From Ceratopteris richardii (lineage: Eukaryota; Streptophyta; Polypodiopsida; Polypodiales; Pteridaceae), in NCBI GenBank assembly GCA_020310875.1, contig CM035412.1:137812761-137876760 (forward strand): a DNA stretch of 64,000 nt, given 5' to 3'. This document shows, in pieces, positions 23,361 through 32,741 of the stretch. Under the pieces are notes generated by a model that saw nothing but the letters and a program-made list of their open reading frames with translations, was not told the DNA's origin and made no database searches. The number at the start of each line of letters is the position of its first letter. The stretch's first letter is position 1. The position numbers were made by a program, and so were the translations under genes.

Positions 23361-24010
23361 CAAGTATTAGTCCAAATGAGGTAGTTTCTCAACCTCTATA
23401 GCTCCACATAATGATGCAGATCATTCCATTTCTGATGCAAATTTACATGATGCACTTGTTGATGAGAGGGCTGATATAGAGCAGGAAAAAACTATGCCTA
23501 AATGGCTGGTGCAAACTTTGAGAGATGGAAAGTTAGATGCATCTATGTCATATCAAACTCGTTCATGCTTTCCTAGTGCTTCCTTGCATCAAATTTCTAT
23601 ACAATGTCTACCTATAGTCTTTGTGATGAGAATATGCCATTTTCTTTTGATGAAGCACAAAATCAAAAAATTGGATGGTTGCTATGCAACCAAAATATGA
23701 TGCTATTATGAAGAATGGTACCTGGTCTTTATTTGATTTTCCTCTAGGTCAAAAGACCGTTGGCACTAAATGGGTATACAAGCTAAAATTTAAGCATGAT
23801 GTAACAATTGACATGTATAAGGCTAGGCTTGTTGCAAAAGGTTATGCTCAAGAGAGAGGTATTGATTTTGATGGGATCTTTGCGCCCACATGCCGAATGA
23901 CCACTTTTCATGGCATCTATGCACTTGCAACTCATCATGCTTGGAATGTACATTGGTTTGGATGTACATCAATTGGAAATTGAAACTGCATTTCTGAATG
24001 GTGACTTACA
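23361..24010 (+). pseudogene. Copia A reverse transcriptase, N-terminal part
   Basis: A linker with stops leads into AMQPKYDAIMKNGTW, GTKWVYKLKFK, YKARLVAKGYAQERGIDFDGIFAP and, after a shift, LEIETAFLNGDLH near 23985-24010. It ends there; the YVDD half is absent. Confidence 0.85.
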
Positions 24011-24471
24011 TACTCTTCTTGAAGAGGGTGACCACAACGAAAACTTAATGTGTAGATAATCTACAACAAGGTGACTTGGCAGTGTGACTAAGTGAGAGCG
24101 CTCCTAAACCTCCTACATCGGTTCAATTCCCATGAATAGCGACAACAAAGAAGATTTGAGAGATGTTTTTTTGGAAAACAAATCAAATGTAGCACAAAAA
24201 CAAAACATCACCAAGATATTTTGTCATAGATTTTTCATTATTGTTCTTTGGAGCAATCATAGGATGATAGTGCTTTTAGAGGGATGCAAAATACTATATA
24301 ATATGGGCACTAGCTCATTTTTTATCATCACTCAAGGTGATCAATCTTCTCAAGGATCTCTATCAAGTGTTCAACATTAAGGAGGAGATCTTGGAGGTCC
24401 TCTACATGAGGAAGTGTTCTCACAAACTTGGAGGAGGTGTGCTCTAGATCAACAAATCTTGGAGGAGCTCG
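24011..24471 (+). other. Unassigned spacer with tRNA-like pol III boxes (possible SINE)
   Basis: Between truncated copia A and the copia C LTR. TGACTAAGTGAG at 24085-24096 resembles an A box, and GGTTCAATTCC at 24120-24130 matches the B box consensus GGTTCGANTCC at 10 of 11 positions. The 35-bp spacing fits tRNA-derived SINE heads. No second copy, tail or target duplication was found, so this is tentative. The rest (24140-24471) has no recognised content. Confidence 0.35.
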
Positions 24472-24937
24472 TGTTAGCTAACCATTAGCATCAATTGCTG
24501 AGTTACTATGAGTAACAAGTATATTTCTATTCCTACTTGTTAGTTCACTGGTTTTGGATTTAGGGATAATCAAAATTCAGGTTTGCTATAAAATAGTTCT
24601 AATCTGTTCATATTCTCCATATTCCCTCACACACACACACACACACACACTTTATATATCCTAGGCACATAATCTCTTGTATCTAGTTCCTATTTCTACC
24701 TAGATTTAGATATTGCCAGTTTGTATCATATTCACACATTGTAATTGACATTGGAATATAAGTTAGTGTTGGTGAGCACTTTAGCTTACTGTTACACTTT
24801 GAAAGATCTTGTGTAATCTCTCTCTATCTCTCATTCATCATCTTTTTGAGTATTAAGGTGTGCATGCTAAGGTTCATGTGTCGGAAGATTGTGTAAAACT
24901 GTGATTATTGTTATTGTGGCCCACCCCACTTCCAACA
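24472..24937 (+). repeat. Copia C 5' LTR
   Basis: Starts TGTTAGCTAACC and ends CTTCCAACA, 466 bp. A TATA-like CTATAAAATAG lies at 24584-24594. The left boundary is chosen from the TGTT start and is not confirmed by a second LTR. Confidence 0.7.
24628..24650 (+). repeat. (CA)n microsatellite in copia C LTR
   Basis: About eleven CA units just downstream of the TATA-like box. Confidence 0.9.
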
Positions 24938-24939
24938 TT

Positions 24940-24951
24940 TGGTATCAGGGC
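24940..24951 (+). other. Copia C primer-binding site
   Basis: TGGTATCAGGGC, one mismatch to the initiator Met-tRNA site TGGTATCAGAGC. Confidence 0.85.
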
Positions 24952-24976
24952 ATAGTTGACATACACCCTTAACAAG

Positions 24977-26030
24977 ATGAGTGATTATGAATTTGAGAAT
25001 GTGACAAGCTTGAGGGAATGTCTAATTATCCAATGTGGAGTTTTATGATGATGAATTTATTAGTATCAAAGGGATTATGGAATATTGTCAATGGCACTTT
25101 TCCAAGGCCAAGAAACTTCGGAGAAAATGTTGCTTCATCTTCTAGAAGACTTAATGTTCCTATTTCTGCTCACTCAGAGGTTATTGAAGAAGAAGAAACC
25201 ACTTCATCATCAGGAGTCCATACTACTACCAAGTTAATTCCTACAGAAGAGCAATCCAAATGGGATTTAAGGGATGCACCTGCACTTTCATATATTACTA
25301 TGGGAGTCAAGAGGCATATTATACCTCAAATCAGGTCTTGCAAAACCTCTCATGCTTAGCTCGAGTTAGATAATCTCTATCAGAGAAGAAAACATGCTAG
25401 GAAAGCTCATCTAAGGAGACATCTAACCAACACAAGGATGAAAGTTGGTGAATCAGGTCAGACACATATTTTGAAGCTTAAAGATTTATGAGATCAATTA
25501 CGAAATGTTGGAGTCAACATTTCAGATGAAGAGATGGTAAATACACTTCTAAACTCACTTCCATCTACATATCATGCTTTTGTTACTTCTTTATCTCTCT
25601 CCATAAGAGATAGGAAACTTTCAATTGAAGAGCTACAGTTTTGGTTACTTCAAGATGAAGATCAACAAAAGAGTATGAAAGAAAATGATGAAGCCATGTT
25701 ATCATCATCGAAGGGTAAGAAGAAGAATGAGACAAAGAAGAAGGAGAAGATTCATCAATCCAAGAAGGAAAGTAAGTCTTCTAATCCTAGGTGTTCTATT
25801 CCTTTTCCTAATGCTTCCTCTACATCCAAAGAAAATTCTTTGACTACATCTGATTCAAAGAAAGGAGTATGCCATTACTGTAAGAAACTAGGTCATTTTA
25901 TAGCAAAATGCAAAACAAGGATTTCTAATGAGAAGAAGAAAGCATCAGGTAATAGTGCTAAAGATGATCCAAAACCTAAATCTTCAAAGGTACATTCATA
26001 TGCATGTGTTACTATTAAAGAAGTCGCTTT
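24977..26030 (+). pseudogene. Copia C Gag
   Basis: The ATG at 24977 begins MSDYEFENV; a frame shift near 25010 leads to NYPMWSFMMMNLLVSKGLWNIV. A stop follows at 25357-25359. From 25534 the frame is open through NTLLNSLPSTYHAF, a Lys-rich linker and the intact knuckle CHYCKKLGHFIAKC (CX2CX4HX4C). Confidence 0.8.
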
Positions 26031-27368
26031 TGATCAGACAAAATTAAATACAATCTCAAAGAATCCTTGGATTTTTGATTTTGGATCTACTAAGCATACG
26101 ACATGTTGCAGAAAGGTATTTTCTTCAGTTTCTAACACTTCAGGTGGAAGAGTGAACATTGCGGATGTTCATGATTTAGATGTTGTAGGTGTTGGAGAAG
26201 TGGACCTAAAGTCAAGAGTAGGTGGAAATTTCACAATTTCCAATGTTCTTTATGTTCCAGACATGAAGAAGAATTTGCTCTTTATCTCGACTTTCTTGTC
26301 TTATGGTTATGAAGTTTTTATGAAAGATTCATGTCAGATCCATTACCTAATGAGGATATTGTCTACTTCAAGGTGAAAAAAGAAGTGTCATGTTTGTGTT
26401 ATCCAAAATTAGTCATGCACATTTGTCAGAGTCTAGAGGTGTCTGATCGAGAGATTTGAAACAAACCCACTATTGACCATATTCGGCTAGGTCTAGTACA
26501 CTTCAGGAGAACATGAACTTATGGCATGCTAGATTTGTTCATATCAATTACAAAGTTCTCAAGCATATCAAAGATCAAGGTATGGTGGAGAGTTTCCCTA
26601 CTGTTGCTATACCAGATGATGCAGTCATGTGAAGGATGTCTTGAAGGAAAGCTTCACAAACTTCCTTTCAAGAAACATGGATATATCACAACCATAAGGA
26701 AGTTACAGATCATACATTAAGATGTGAATGGTCGATGAGAACAAATTCTATTCAAGGTTTTAGGTGCTTTGTTACTTTCATTGATGATTTCTCAAGATAT
26801 TCATGGATTTATGATCTTAAAGTGAAGTACGAGGTTTTTCCTACTTTTAAGAAATTCTTAGATATGGTTGAAAATGAAAGTCAATAAAAGATCCAGATTT
26901 TGCAAAGTGATAGAGGAGTAGAGTACATGTCAAAAGACTTTAAGTCTTTTCTTGAAGACAAAGGTAGTTCTCATCAACTCACTATTGCGTATACACCAAA
27001 ACAAAATGGTGTTGCAGAGAGAAAGAATAGGATACTTGTTGAGATGATGCATAATATGATGTCATCCAAAAAGGTTTCTCCCAAGTTTTGGTTTGATGCA
27101 GTACATACAACTAATCACATTCATAATAGATCTTCCATAAAAGCTTTGAAGGTCATTACACATTATGAAGCGTATTATGGGAAGAAAACCAATATGAGTT
27201 ATTTCAAAGTTTAAGGTTCCCAACTTATGTTCACATTGAGAAGAAGGATTGTGCTAAGCTCAATGTAAAAGACATTAAAGCCATCTTTATTGGTTATGCA
27301 ATTGAAAGCAAAGGATGCAGATTATATGTTCCACATACAAGTGATATCCCACTCTCACACAATGTTCT
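26031..27368 (+). pseudogene. Copia C protease and integrase (truncated)
   Basis: WIFDFGSTKHTTC is the protease active-site block, with Gly-Ser altered to DFGS from the usual DSGS. After stops the integrase continues: MQSCEGCLEGKLHKLPF, FVTFIDDFSRYSWIY, SDRGVEYMSKDFKSF and YTPKQNGVAERKNR with the catalytic Glu. The last recognisable block is IGYAIESKGCRLYVPHT. The break to copia D is near 27368. Confidence 0.8.
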
Positions 27369-28585
27369 TTGATAGTGGTGCTTCAAAGCACATAACTTCA
27401 TGCAAAAGATTTTTGCATCTTTGAAAGATGAACCCAAAGGAGGACATGTGGTGTGTGCAAACAATGCCTATTATTCTATCATTGGAGAAATTATGTCTAT
27501 AAATGGAGATGTGATTCTCTTGAAAAATGTGTTGTATGTGCCCAGTATCAAGAACTTAATTTCAGCTCCATCGATTGCTAAAGCTAGAATTCATGTACAC
27601 TTTGTTGATGATAAGTGTATGGTTCATGATTTCAACAATGGTGATATTATCGTGATGTATGGTACATTATCTAATGGTTTGTATCACATGTATACATACA
27701 AGAGGGCTGCCTTGAATGCCTTGGTTGCTCATACTTCTTCCATGGCTGAAATGGAGCTTTGGCATGCTCGTTTTGGTCACTTAAACTTCAATAGTTTTCT
27801 TTACTTGCAAAAGAAGGACATGGTTATTGGATTGCCAACACTCAAGTCCATTGAAAAGCATGCATGTGAAGATTGCATTCTTGGAAAAATGCATAGTGCT
27901 TCTTTTCCAAAAGATAGTCATACACACACTACAAGAAAATTGCAGCTCGTTCATAGTGATGTATGTGGTCCTGTGAAGACTCCATCTTTTGGGAAGCATG
28001 TATATTTTGTTACCTTCATTGATGATGCTACTCACCATACATGGGTGTATCCTATGAAAGCAAAGAATGAGGTATTTTCTTGCTTCAAAGCATTTTTAGC
28101 TATGGCTAAAATTTTTTCTTCAAACAAGCTTTTGACTCTACGCACGGATCAGGGTGCTGAATACATGTCACATGAGTTTAATGCTTTTCTTTGTGAAAAT
28201 GGAATTTCACACCAATGTATGGTGCCATATACACCTCAAAAAAACGGTGTTGTCGAGCATAAAAATAGAACACTCCTTGAAATGGCATGATGTATGGTTA
28301 AAGGAAAGCACCTTCCTCATAAGTTTTGGATGGAGTGGTCATGTGTGCAAACTATGTGTTGAATTGCTACCCCACAAAAGCATTGAGAGTCAGGCTTGGA
28401 ATGGACATAAACCTATGGCTAGTCATATGCATGTGTTTGGTTGTTTGGCATATGCTCTTGTGCCATCACAACAACGTCACAAATTTGATGACAAGGCAAA
28501 GAAATGTATAATTATTGGTTATAGTGCTGAAAGTGAGGGATATCGTTTGTACCATCCATTGACGAACACAATTATTGTGAGTTGA
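27369..28585 (+). pseudogene. Copia D protease and integrase
   Basis: Begins FDSGASKHITSCKRFLHL, an intact protease site lacking its N-terminus. Then LKNVLYVPSIKNLISAPSIA, the integrase zinc finger (HARFGHLNFNSF ... CEDCILGKMH), HSDVCGPVKTPSFGKH with the first Asp, RTDQGAEYMSHEF with the second and YTPQKNGVVEHKNR with the Glu. The frame is open from 27400 to 28290, unusually long for this window. After a stop the rest (28291-28585) reads FGCLAYALVPSQQ and GYRLYHPLT. Confidence 0.85.
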
Positions 28586-28948
28586 GATATGGTATTTGCT
28601 GAAAATTCAGTTTTCCCTCTACTTGAATGCAAAAAATAGCCAACAATTAGCTCACAAGATATGTTTGATACACTCATGCCTTTGTTCCATGATGGTGTGC
28701 TTGACTATGGCCATGTAGACAAGCCAACTAAGGCTCAAAGTGCTAAAACATTCCATCAAAATAGAGCTGAAAATGTAGAGAATTTCCAACCAAACATGAC
28801 TGAAAATTTTCAACCAAAAATTATCAAAACTACTCGAAATTTCCAGCCACATATGGCTGAACATTTGCGTCAAAATATGGCTGAAAATGAGTGTGAAATC
28901 CAGCCTGTGCATGATATACATGCTGATGATGTATTACATAATGAACAC
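28586..28948 (+). pseudogene. Copia D integrase-RT linker with short NFQPxMAE repeats
   Basis: Acidic, Asn/Gln-rich linker with three or four imperfect copies of an NFQPNMTE or NFQPHMAE unit between 28780 and 28890. Such linkers vary freely in copia. It is cut at 28949 by an antisense LTR. Confidence 0.6.
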
Positions 28949-29160
28949 TGTTGGAGTTTGACGTCTACGGAAGCACACGAACAACACAATGAAGAAGAAG
29001 AAGCTTGGAGCACAACACACAATACTAAATGTATTACCAATAGAATGTAGAACGATAAGTAGCCCATTAGGGCAATAGACATATATACAAGTTAGGGAAA
29101 AAAAACCTCCTAAAGAGGGAAAAAAGTGCCCCGACGGTCCTAGAGTGTTCACACACATCA
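28949..29160 (-). repeat. Antisense A-family LTR
   Basis: On the plus strand it begins TGTTGGAGTTTGACGTC and ends CACACACATCA, the inverse of the E LTR (TGATGTGTGTG ... CTCCAACA). Confidence 0.9.
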
Positions 29161-29251
29161 CTAGCTAAATATATCAGAAAATCCCCCTAGGAGTGATGCA
29201 GTGAACAAGGAGCTGGCACTTAGGTATAAGGAAGTGCCAAGCTATGTGGAA

Positions 29252-29677
29252 TCAATCCACAAAAGGAAGTAAGCCCAAAGCTTTGCAGAAAGCTTCAAAC
29301 TTCTCCCTAGGTAGATCCTTTGTGAAAAGGTCTACAATGTTCTCCTGCGTGGGCACATATGCCAAGCTGATCTCCCTAACAGAGAACCTCTCCTTGACAT
29401 AATGATAATGCACCTCAATGTACTTAGTGCGAGCATGGAACACAGGGTTCCTCACAACTACCAATGCGCTCTGACTATCAGTGAAGATGGTGGTGGTAGA
29501 AGACTGACCAACACCCAAATCAACCATAAGGTGTTTGATCCACACACACTCAACAGTCGTTGTGAAAGCTGCCCTATACTTAGCCTCACAACTGGAAGTG
29601 GCCACAATAGGCTGCTTCTTGCTCAACCAAGATATACATGAGCTACCAATCATGACGTGAAAACCACTGGTGGACAC
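29252..29677 (-). pseudogene. RNase H of antisense A-family fragment
   Basis: About 141 open codons: SWLSKKQPIVATSSCEAKY (catalytic Glu in CEAKY), CVWIKHLMVDLG, FTDSQSALVVV and HARTKYIEVHYHYVKE. It is a near-complete copia RNase H C-terminal half. Upstream codons with the first catalytic Asp are missing. Confidence 0.85.
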
Positions 29678-29699
29678 ACGAGTGTCATAGCAACCAGCT

Positions 29700-30005
29700 T
29701 ATGTCGATGAAATACTCTTGAATAGGTCATGTGATGCAAAACTTGACATTCTTATGGCTGATTTGCAATGTACTTTTGATGTCACTTATCTTGGTCTGTT
29801 GAGCTACTATCTTGGCATCCAATTTGTATTCGTTGAGGGGGGAATTGTTATGCATCAAGCAAATTATGTTGAAAAACTACTTCAATGTTTTGACTTTGAG
29901 GATTGCAAGCTAGTTTCCACACCATTTGAGATAGGATTTAGGTTCTTAGTTGAGGATTCCAGTGATGCATTTGACACTTCTCTTTATCAGCAAGCCGTGG
30001 GATGT
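29700..30005 (+). pseudogene. Copia D reverse transcriptase fragment
   Basis: Starts at the catalytic YVDD block (TATGTCGATGAAAT reads YVDEI or, with a shift, YVDDIL). YLGLLSYYLGIQF, YVEKLLQCFDFEDCK and YQQAVGC follow. It is cut by G2 after the codon for Cys and resumes at 46829 with LIYACNTRPNIHF, so the G2 insertion is directly visible in a coding frame. Confidence 0.85.
30001..30005 (+). repeat. Target-site duplication of G2, left copy
   Basis: GATGT, repeated at 46829-46833. Confidence 0.95.
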
Positions 30006-30699
30006 TGTTGGCAGCAGTCAGGGAACCGAAGGAGCCACAAGACGAAGCGAGTCAGAGCGAAGGGATAGCACAAGCAGACATGGCAGTCAAAGAAGATATG
30101 GCAAGTAGGCCATCTAAATTTTTCAAACATCAAGGAGTTGAGCACACAAGAAGACAGAGCAAGTAGGGAGCTCAAAGGTATGTATGACAAATCAATAGAG
30201 GAAATCCCTACACAAATAGTGATTTTCATCACTAAAAACCATTGTAAATATCATTTCGTATTTTGGTAGCTCCATTTTGTGCAAGCCAAGGAGTCCTTGA
30301 GCTTGAGGAGCTTTAGAAGTATCTACCTGCCAATTTTCATATTTTTTAGATCTCGTTTGAGCCCTCTAATAAGCCCTGGAACCTAATTTTTAACTAGGCT
30401 GGACACTAGGTCGGAACAGGGCCAAAGCTAGTCAAAAACTATAAAAGGAGCTAGAGAGCTCATTTTTGAGGTTGGATTGTAATTGAAATGAACTTGTAAG
30501 AGCTTTTTGAAAGTAATCGAAGAACTCCATTGCTTCTCACTCTTTGTCTTGCCGTGTGTGCGCGTGTGTGTGTATGTGTGTGCATGCTTGTGTGCTTCTC
30601 ACTCACGCACTTGTGCCTCCACTTGCTCGAGGTCTTCATACCATCCTCACGTCTTCCCAGATTGACATTAAAGGAGGTGCTACTCATCACTGAGCTACA
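30006..30699 (+). repeat. G2 5' LTR
   Basis: TGTTGGCAGCAGTC to GAGCTACA, 694 bp. It contains a TATA box at 30440 and a GT-rich stretch near 30555-30595. Confidence 0.97.
30440..30446 (+). promoter_or_regulatory. G2 LTR TATA box
   Basis: TATAAAA in the context AACTATAAAAGGAG; the same sequence is at 46569-46575 in the 3' LTR. Transcription would start about 30 bp downstream, making U3 about 460 bp. Confidence 0.75.
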
Positions 30700-30707
30700 C
30701 CAAATTT

Positions 30708-30730
30708 TGGCACCGTTGCCGGGGATCGAG
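30708..30730 (+). other. G2 primer-binding site, tRNA-Asp type
   Basis: TGGCACCGTTGCCGGGGATC pairs with the 3' end of plant tRNA-Asp(GUC) as I recall it, with one internal mismatch (A for G at position 5). It starts 9 bp after the LTR. Confidence 0.85.
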
Positions 30731-31083
30731 CTTTGAGGACGGGCGTGTGATGGTAAGACGTAGATTGGAGACGTTGGCGTTGTAGGTAATTTCTTTACTT
30801 TTCCTATTTTTCTCTTTCTTACCTTACCACCATCATCACCATCATCATCATCACCATCTTCCACCTCCATTTCCATCATCGCAAAAAATTTAGTTTTTTT
30901 GATCATATCACCTTCTCCACCTCATTTCCCTCATTTCACTTGTGAGAGAGAGCGAGAGAGCGAAATTGTGTGTGCTGTTTTTGCATGTTTCTTGAGCTGT
31001 CTTGCAGGTACAGGCCGCATCATCGTCCCCAGCACTCTGCGCAGGTACGGAATTCTCGGTAACTGTCTGTGTGTCGCCGACTT
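30731..31083 (+). other. G2 leader, first part
   Basis: Untranslated. It holds an ATCACC/ATCATC-rich stretch (30825-30870) and a GAGAGAGCGAGAG stretch. Potential donor-like GTAGGTAATT occurs near 30780, but splicing cannot be shown. Confidence 0.6.
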
Positions 31084-31673
31084 CTGTCAATCGCGACCGA
31101 TAGAAAAAATGCTCAAATTGCCAAACAAAGTGCAAAACCATGATCTACAGGCCTAGAGCTTCCCAAAAATGTGCTTAGATTTTTGAAATTCATCAGATTT
31201 CTGTCAATCGCGATCGACGAACCACGACGGACATACCTGTCAATCACGATCGACCAGTCAATCGTGACTGACAGCCCATGACGGCTCTGTCAATCGCGAC
31301 CGACAGAGTCAACGACCAATTGACCACGACTGACGGATCATACGAGTGACACGTGTCAATCGCGATCGAGTCATCAATTGCGATCGAGTCATCAATCGCG
31401 ACTGACAGCCTACGACGGTTCTATCAATCGCGACCGACACAGTCAACGATTGTTTGACCACGACGGACAGACCCTCGCGACCGACCTGTCAATCGCGATC
31501 GACCCATCAATCGCGACTGACAGAGTCAACGACCCTTTGACCACGACTGATTGACTTTTTGAGCCACCTGTCAATCGGGATCGACATGTCAATCGCGACT
31601 GACAGCCACGACGCACCTGTCAATCGCGATCGACACATCAGTCGCGATTGACCTATCAATCGCGACTGACAGA
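31084..31673 (+). repeat. G2 leader array of TCAATCGCGATCGAC motifs
   Basis: About seventeen imperfect copies of (A/G)TCAATCGCGAYCGAC occur, often in inverted pairs such as GTCAATCGCGATCGAC followed by GTCAATCGCGACTGACAG, at irregular spacing. The core TCGCGATCGA is nearly palindromic and has three CpG sites. The array lies in the transcribed leader between primer site and Gag. Confidence 0.85.
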
Positions 31674-32693
31674 ACTTGCGAACGCGTTAGAAAGGCAAAT
31701 TTGGCCAATTTTCTAGGGTAAAGAATAGGGGGCTAACTTGGCCAATTTGTGGGACAAACACTCGGGGTTAGCATTGCATGTTGAGGCCGCAACCCAAGTA
31801 ATTCAAGAATTTCTGCCTGCTTGATTAAACTGTTTTGAACCCTGTTTTAATCCCTGAAGCCTGAACTGACATAACTTCCTCATACGAAATCCAATTGCTG
31901 TGATTCTTGTTTTATCGGAAAGCTCGTGAGGAGCACAACCAAAACTTCCACTGGTTATGTGAAAATCAAGATCAGGATTATTAGATAGGGTTTTTTGAAG
32001 TTAACCATACCCGAGGTAGGAAAACTGAGGGATCCTTGGGATTGTTTTTTATAAAGGCAAGAGATAATTTGGTCGGTGAGTCACATGCATGAAAGTGGTC
32101 TAATCTGTCATTTGAATTTAAGTCTGGAGCTAATCTTGGGACTGATGCAGGTCTATTGAGAAGCAATTGAGAACGTCCAAGCAAGGGCTTTGTGCAAGCT
32201 TGAGAATCAACTTCTCGAGCACTAAAGAGCAAGGATCAGCAAGAAAGGTCGGAATACTCTCAACTCCCCTTCGTCAATTCCTAGCTTAGGCTAAGAACGA
32301 CTAGAGGTAGGAGTAAGTCATGGCGACGATAGGCAATTATCAAGTTGAAGAATACCTAAACTTTCAAGTTCAAGCTAAGAACATAATCTTTGTACTGTCG
32401 AGAACTTTAAAGGAAAAGAACTTAACGTGGAACGATCAACTTTAAGTGCGGGACTACACTCAAATATACCTTACGACGTGATATCAGACAAGAATTTTAA
32501 CACGGGAATCAACTAAAAAGAATCAAGTAACTGATACAAAAGGGCTCTGCAACGAGGTTGTACTTGGGCAAATTTGGGCTATTCAATTAGGCTTATGAAC
32601 CTTAGATCAGGGCGACATCTAGTAAGGGATAGACAAAGCCTTAGGTCTTCAGAGCCTAGTGTCAACCACACTGCTAGGTCGTGGGCCCAGTAG
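31674..32693 (+). other. G2 leader, second part
   Basis: About 1 kb with no supported coding frame. It ends at the TAG at 32691 immediately upstream of the open Gag frame. Nothing else is recognised. Confidence 0.6.
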
Positions 32694-32741
32694 TTGAGCC
32701 ACCACTCATACTACCCAAGTTCTGAGACTGGTGAATCCGAG

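Larger units (their letters stand above)
14036..24010 (+). mobile_element. Copia A: Ty1/copia element interrupted by element B, 3' part lost
   Basis: The element has a 210-bp 5' LTR, a Met-tRNA primer site, Gag, protease, integrase and the start of RT in copia order. It is split at 16275/22544 by the complete element B and ends abruptly in RT just after the AFLNGDL block near 24010. RNase H and the 3' LTR are absent. Its LTR and Gag closely match copia E at 61570, and its LTR matches the antisense fragment at 28949-29160, so this family has at least three members here. Numerous stops make it inactive. Confidence 0.9.
24472..27368 (+). mobile_element. Copia C: Ty1/copia element with 5' LTR, truncated in integrase
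   Basis: The order is 5' LTR, Met-tRNA primer site, Gag, protease and integrase up to the GRRLY-type block near 27340. The sequence then changes within a few bases into the protease of another copia (D). RT, RNase H and 3' LTR are missing. The LTR does not resemble those of A, B, D or H. Confidence 0.8.
28949..29699 (-). mobile_element. Antisense fragment of an A-family copia (RNase H plus 3' LTR)
   Basis: On the minus strand, RNase H (29677 to 29252) is followed by a purine-rich CTAGGGGGATTTT tract and a 212-bp LTR ending at 28949. The 5' part of the element is gone; at 29700 the plus-strand copia D RT begins. The LTR is the A/E type. No 5-bp duplication is seen, because the other end is truncated. 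Confidence 0.85.

Noticed and set aside
30460-30906. Open frames across the LTR GT-rich stretch, repeated at 46589-46819
   Set aside because: They lie in noncoding LTR and leader sequence and appear twice because the LTR is present twice.
31084-31673. CRISPR-like array (short repeats with spacers)
   Set aside because: Spacing is irregular, the motif is degenerate and often inverted, the setting is an LTR-retrotransposon leader and no cas genes exist.
32694-32741. Gag start at the beginning of the open frame
   Set aside because: The codon at 32694 is TTG, directly after a TAG. The first ATG is 32742, and similarity with G1 starts only downstream of it.
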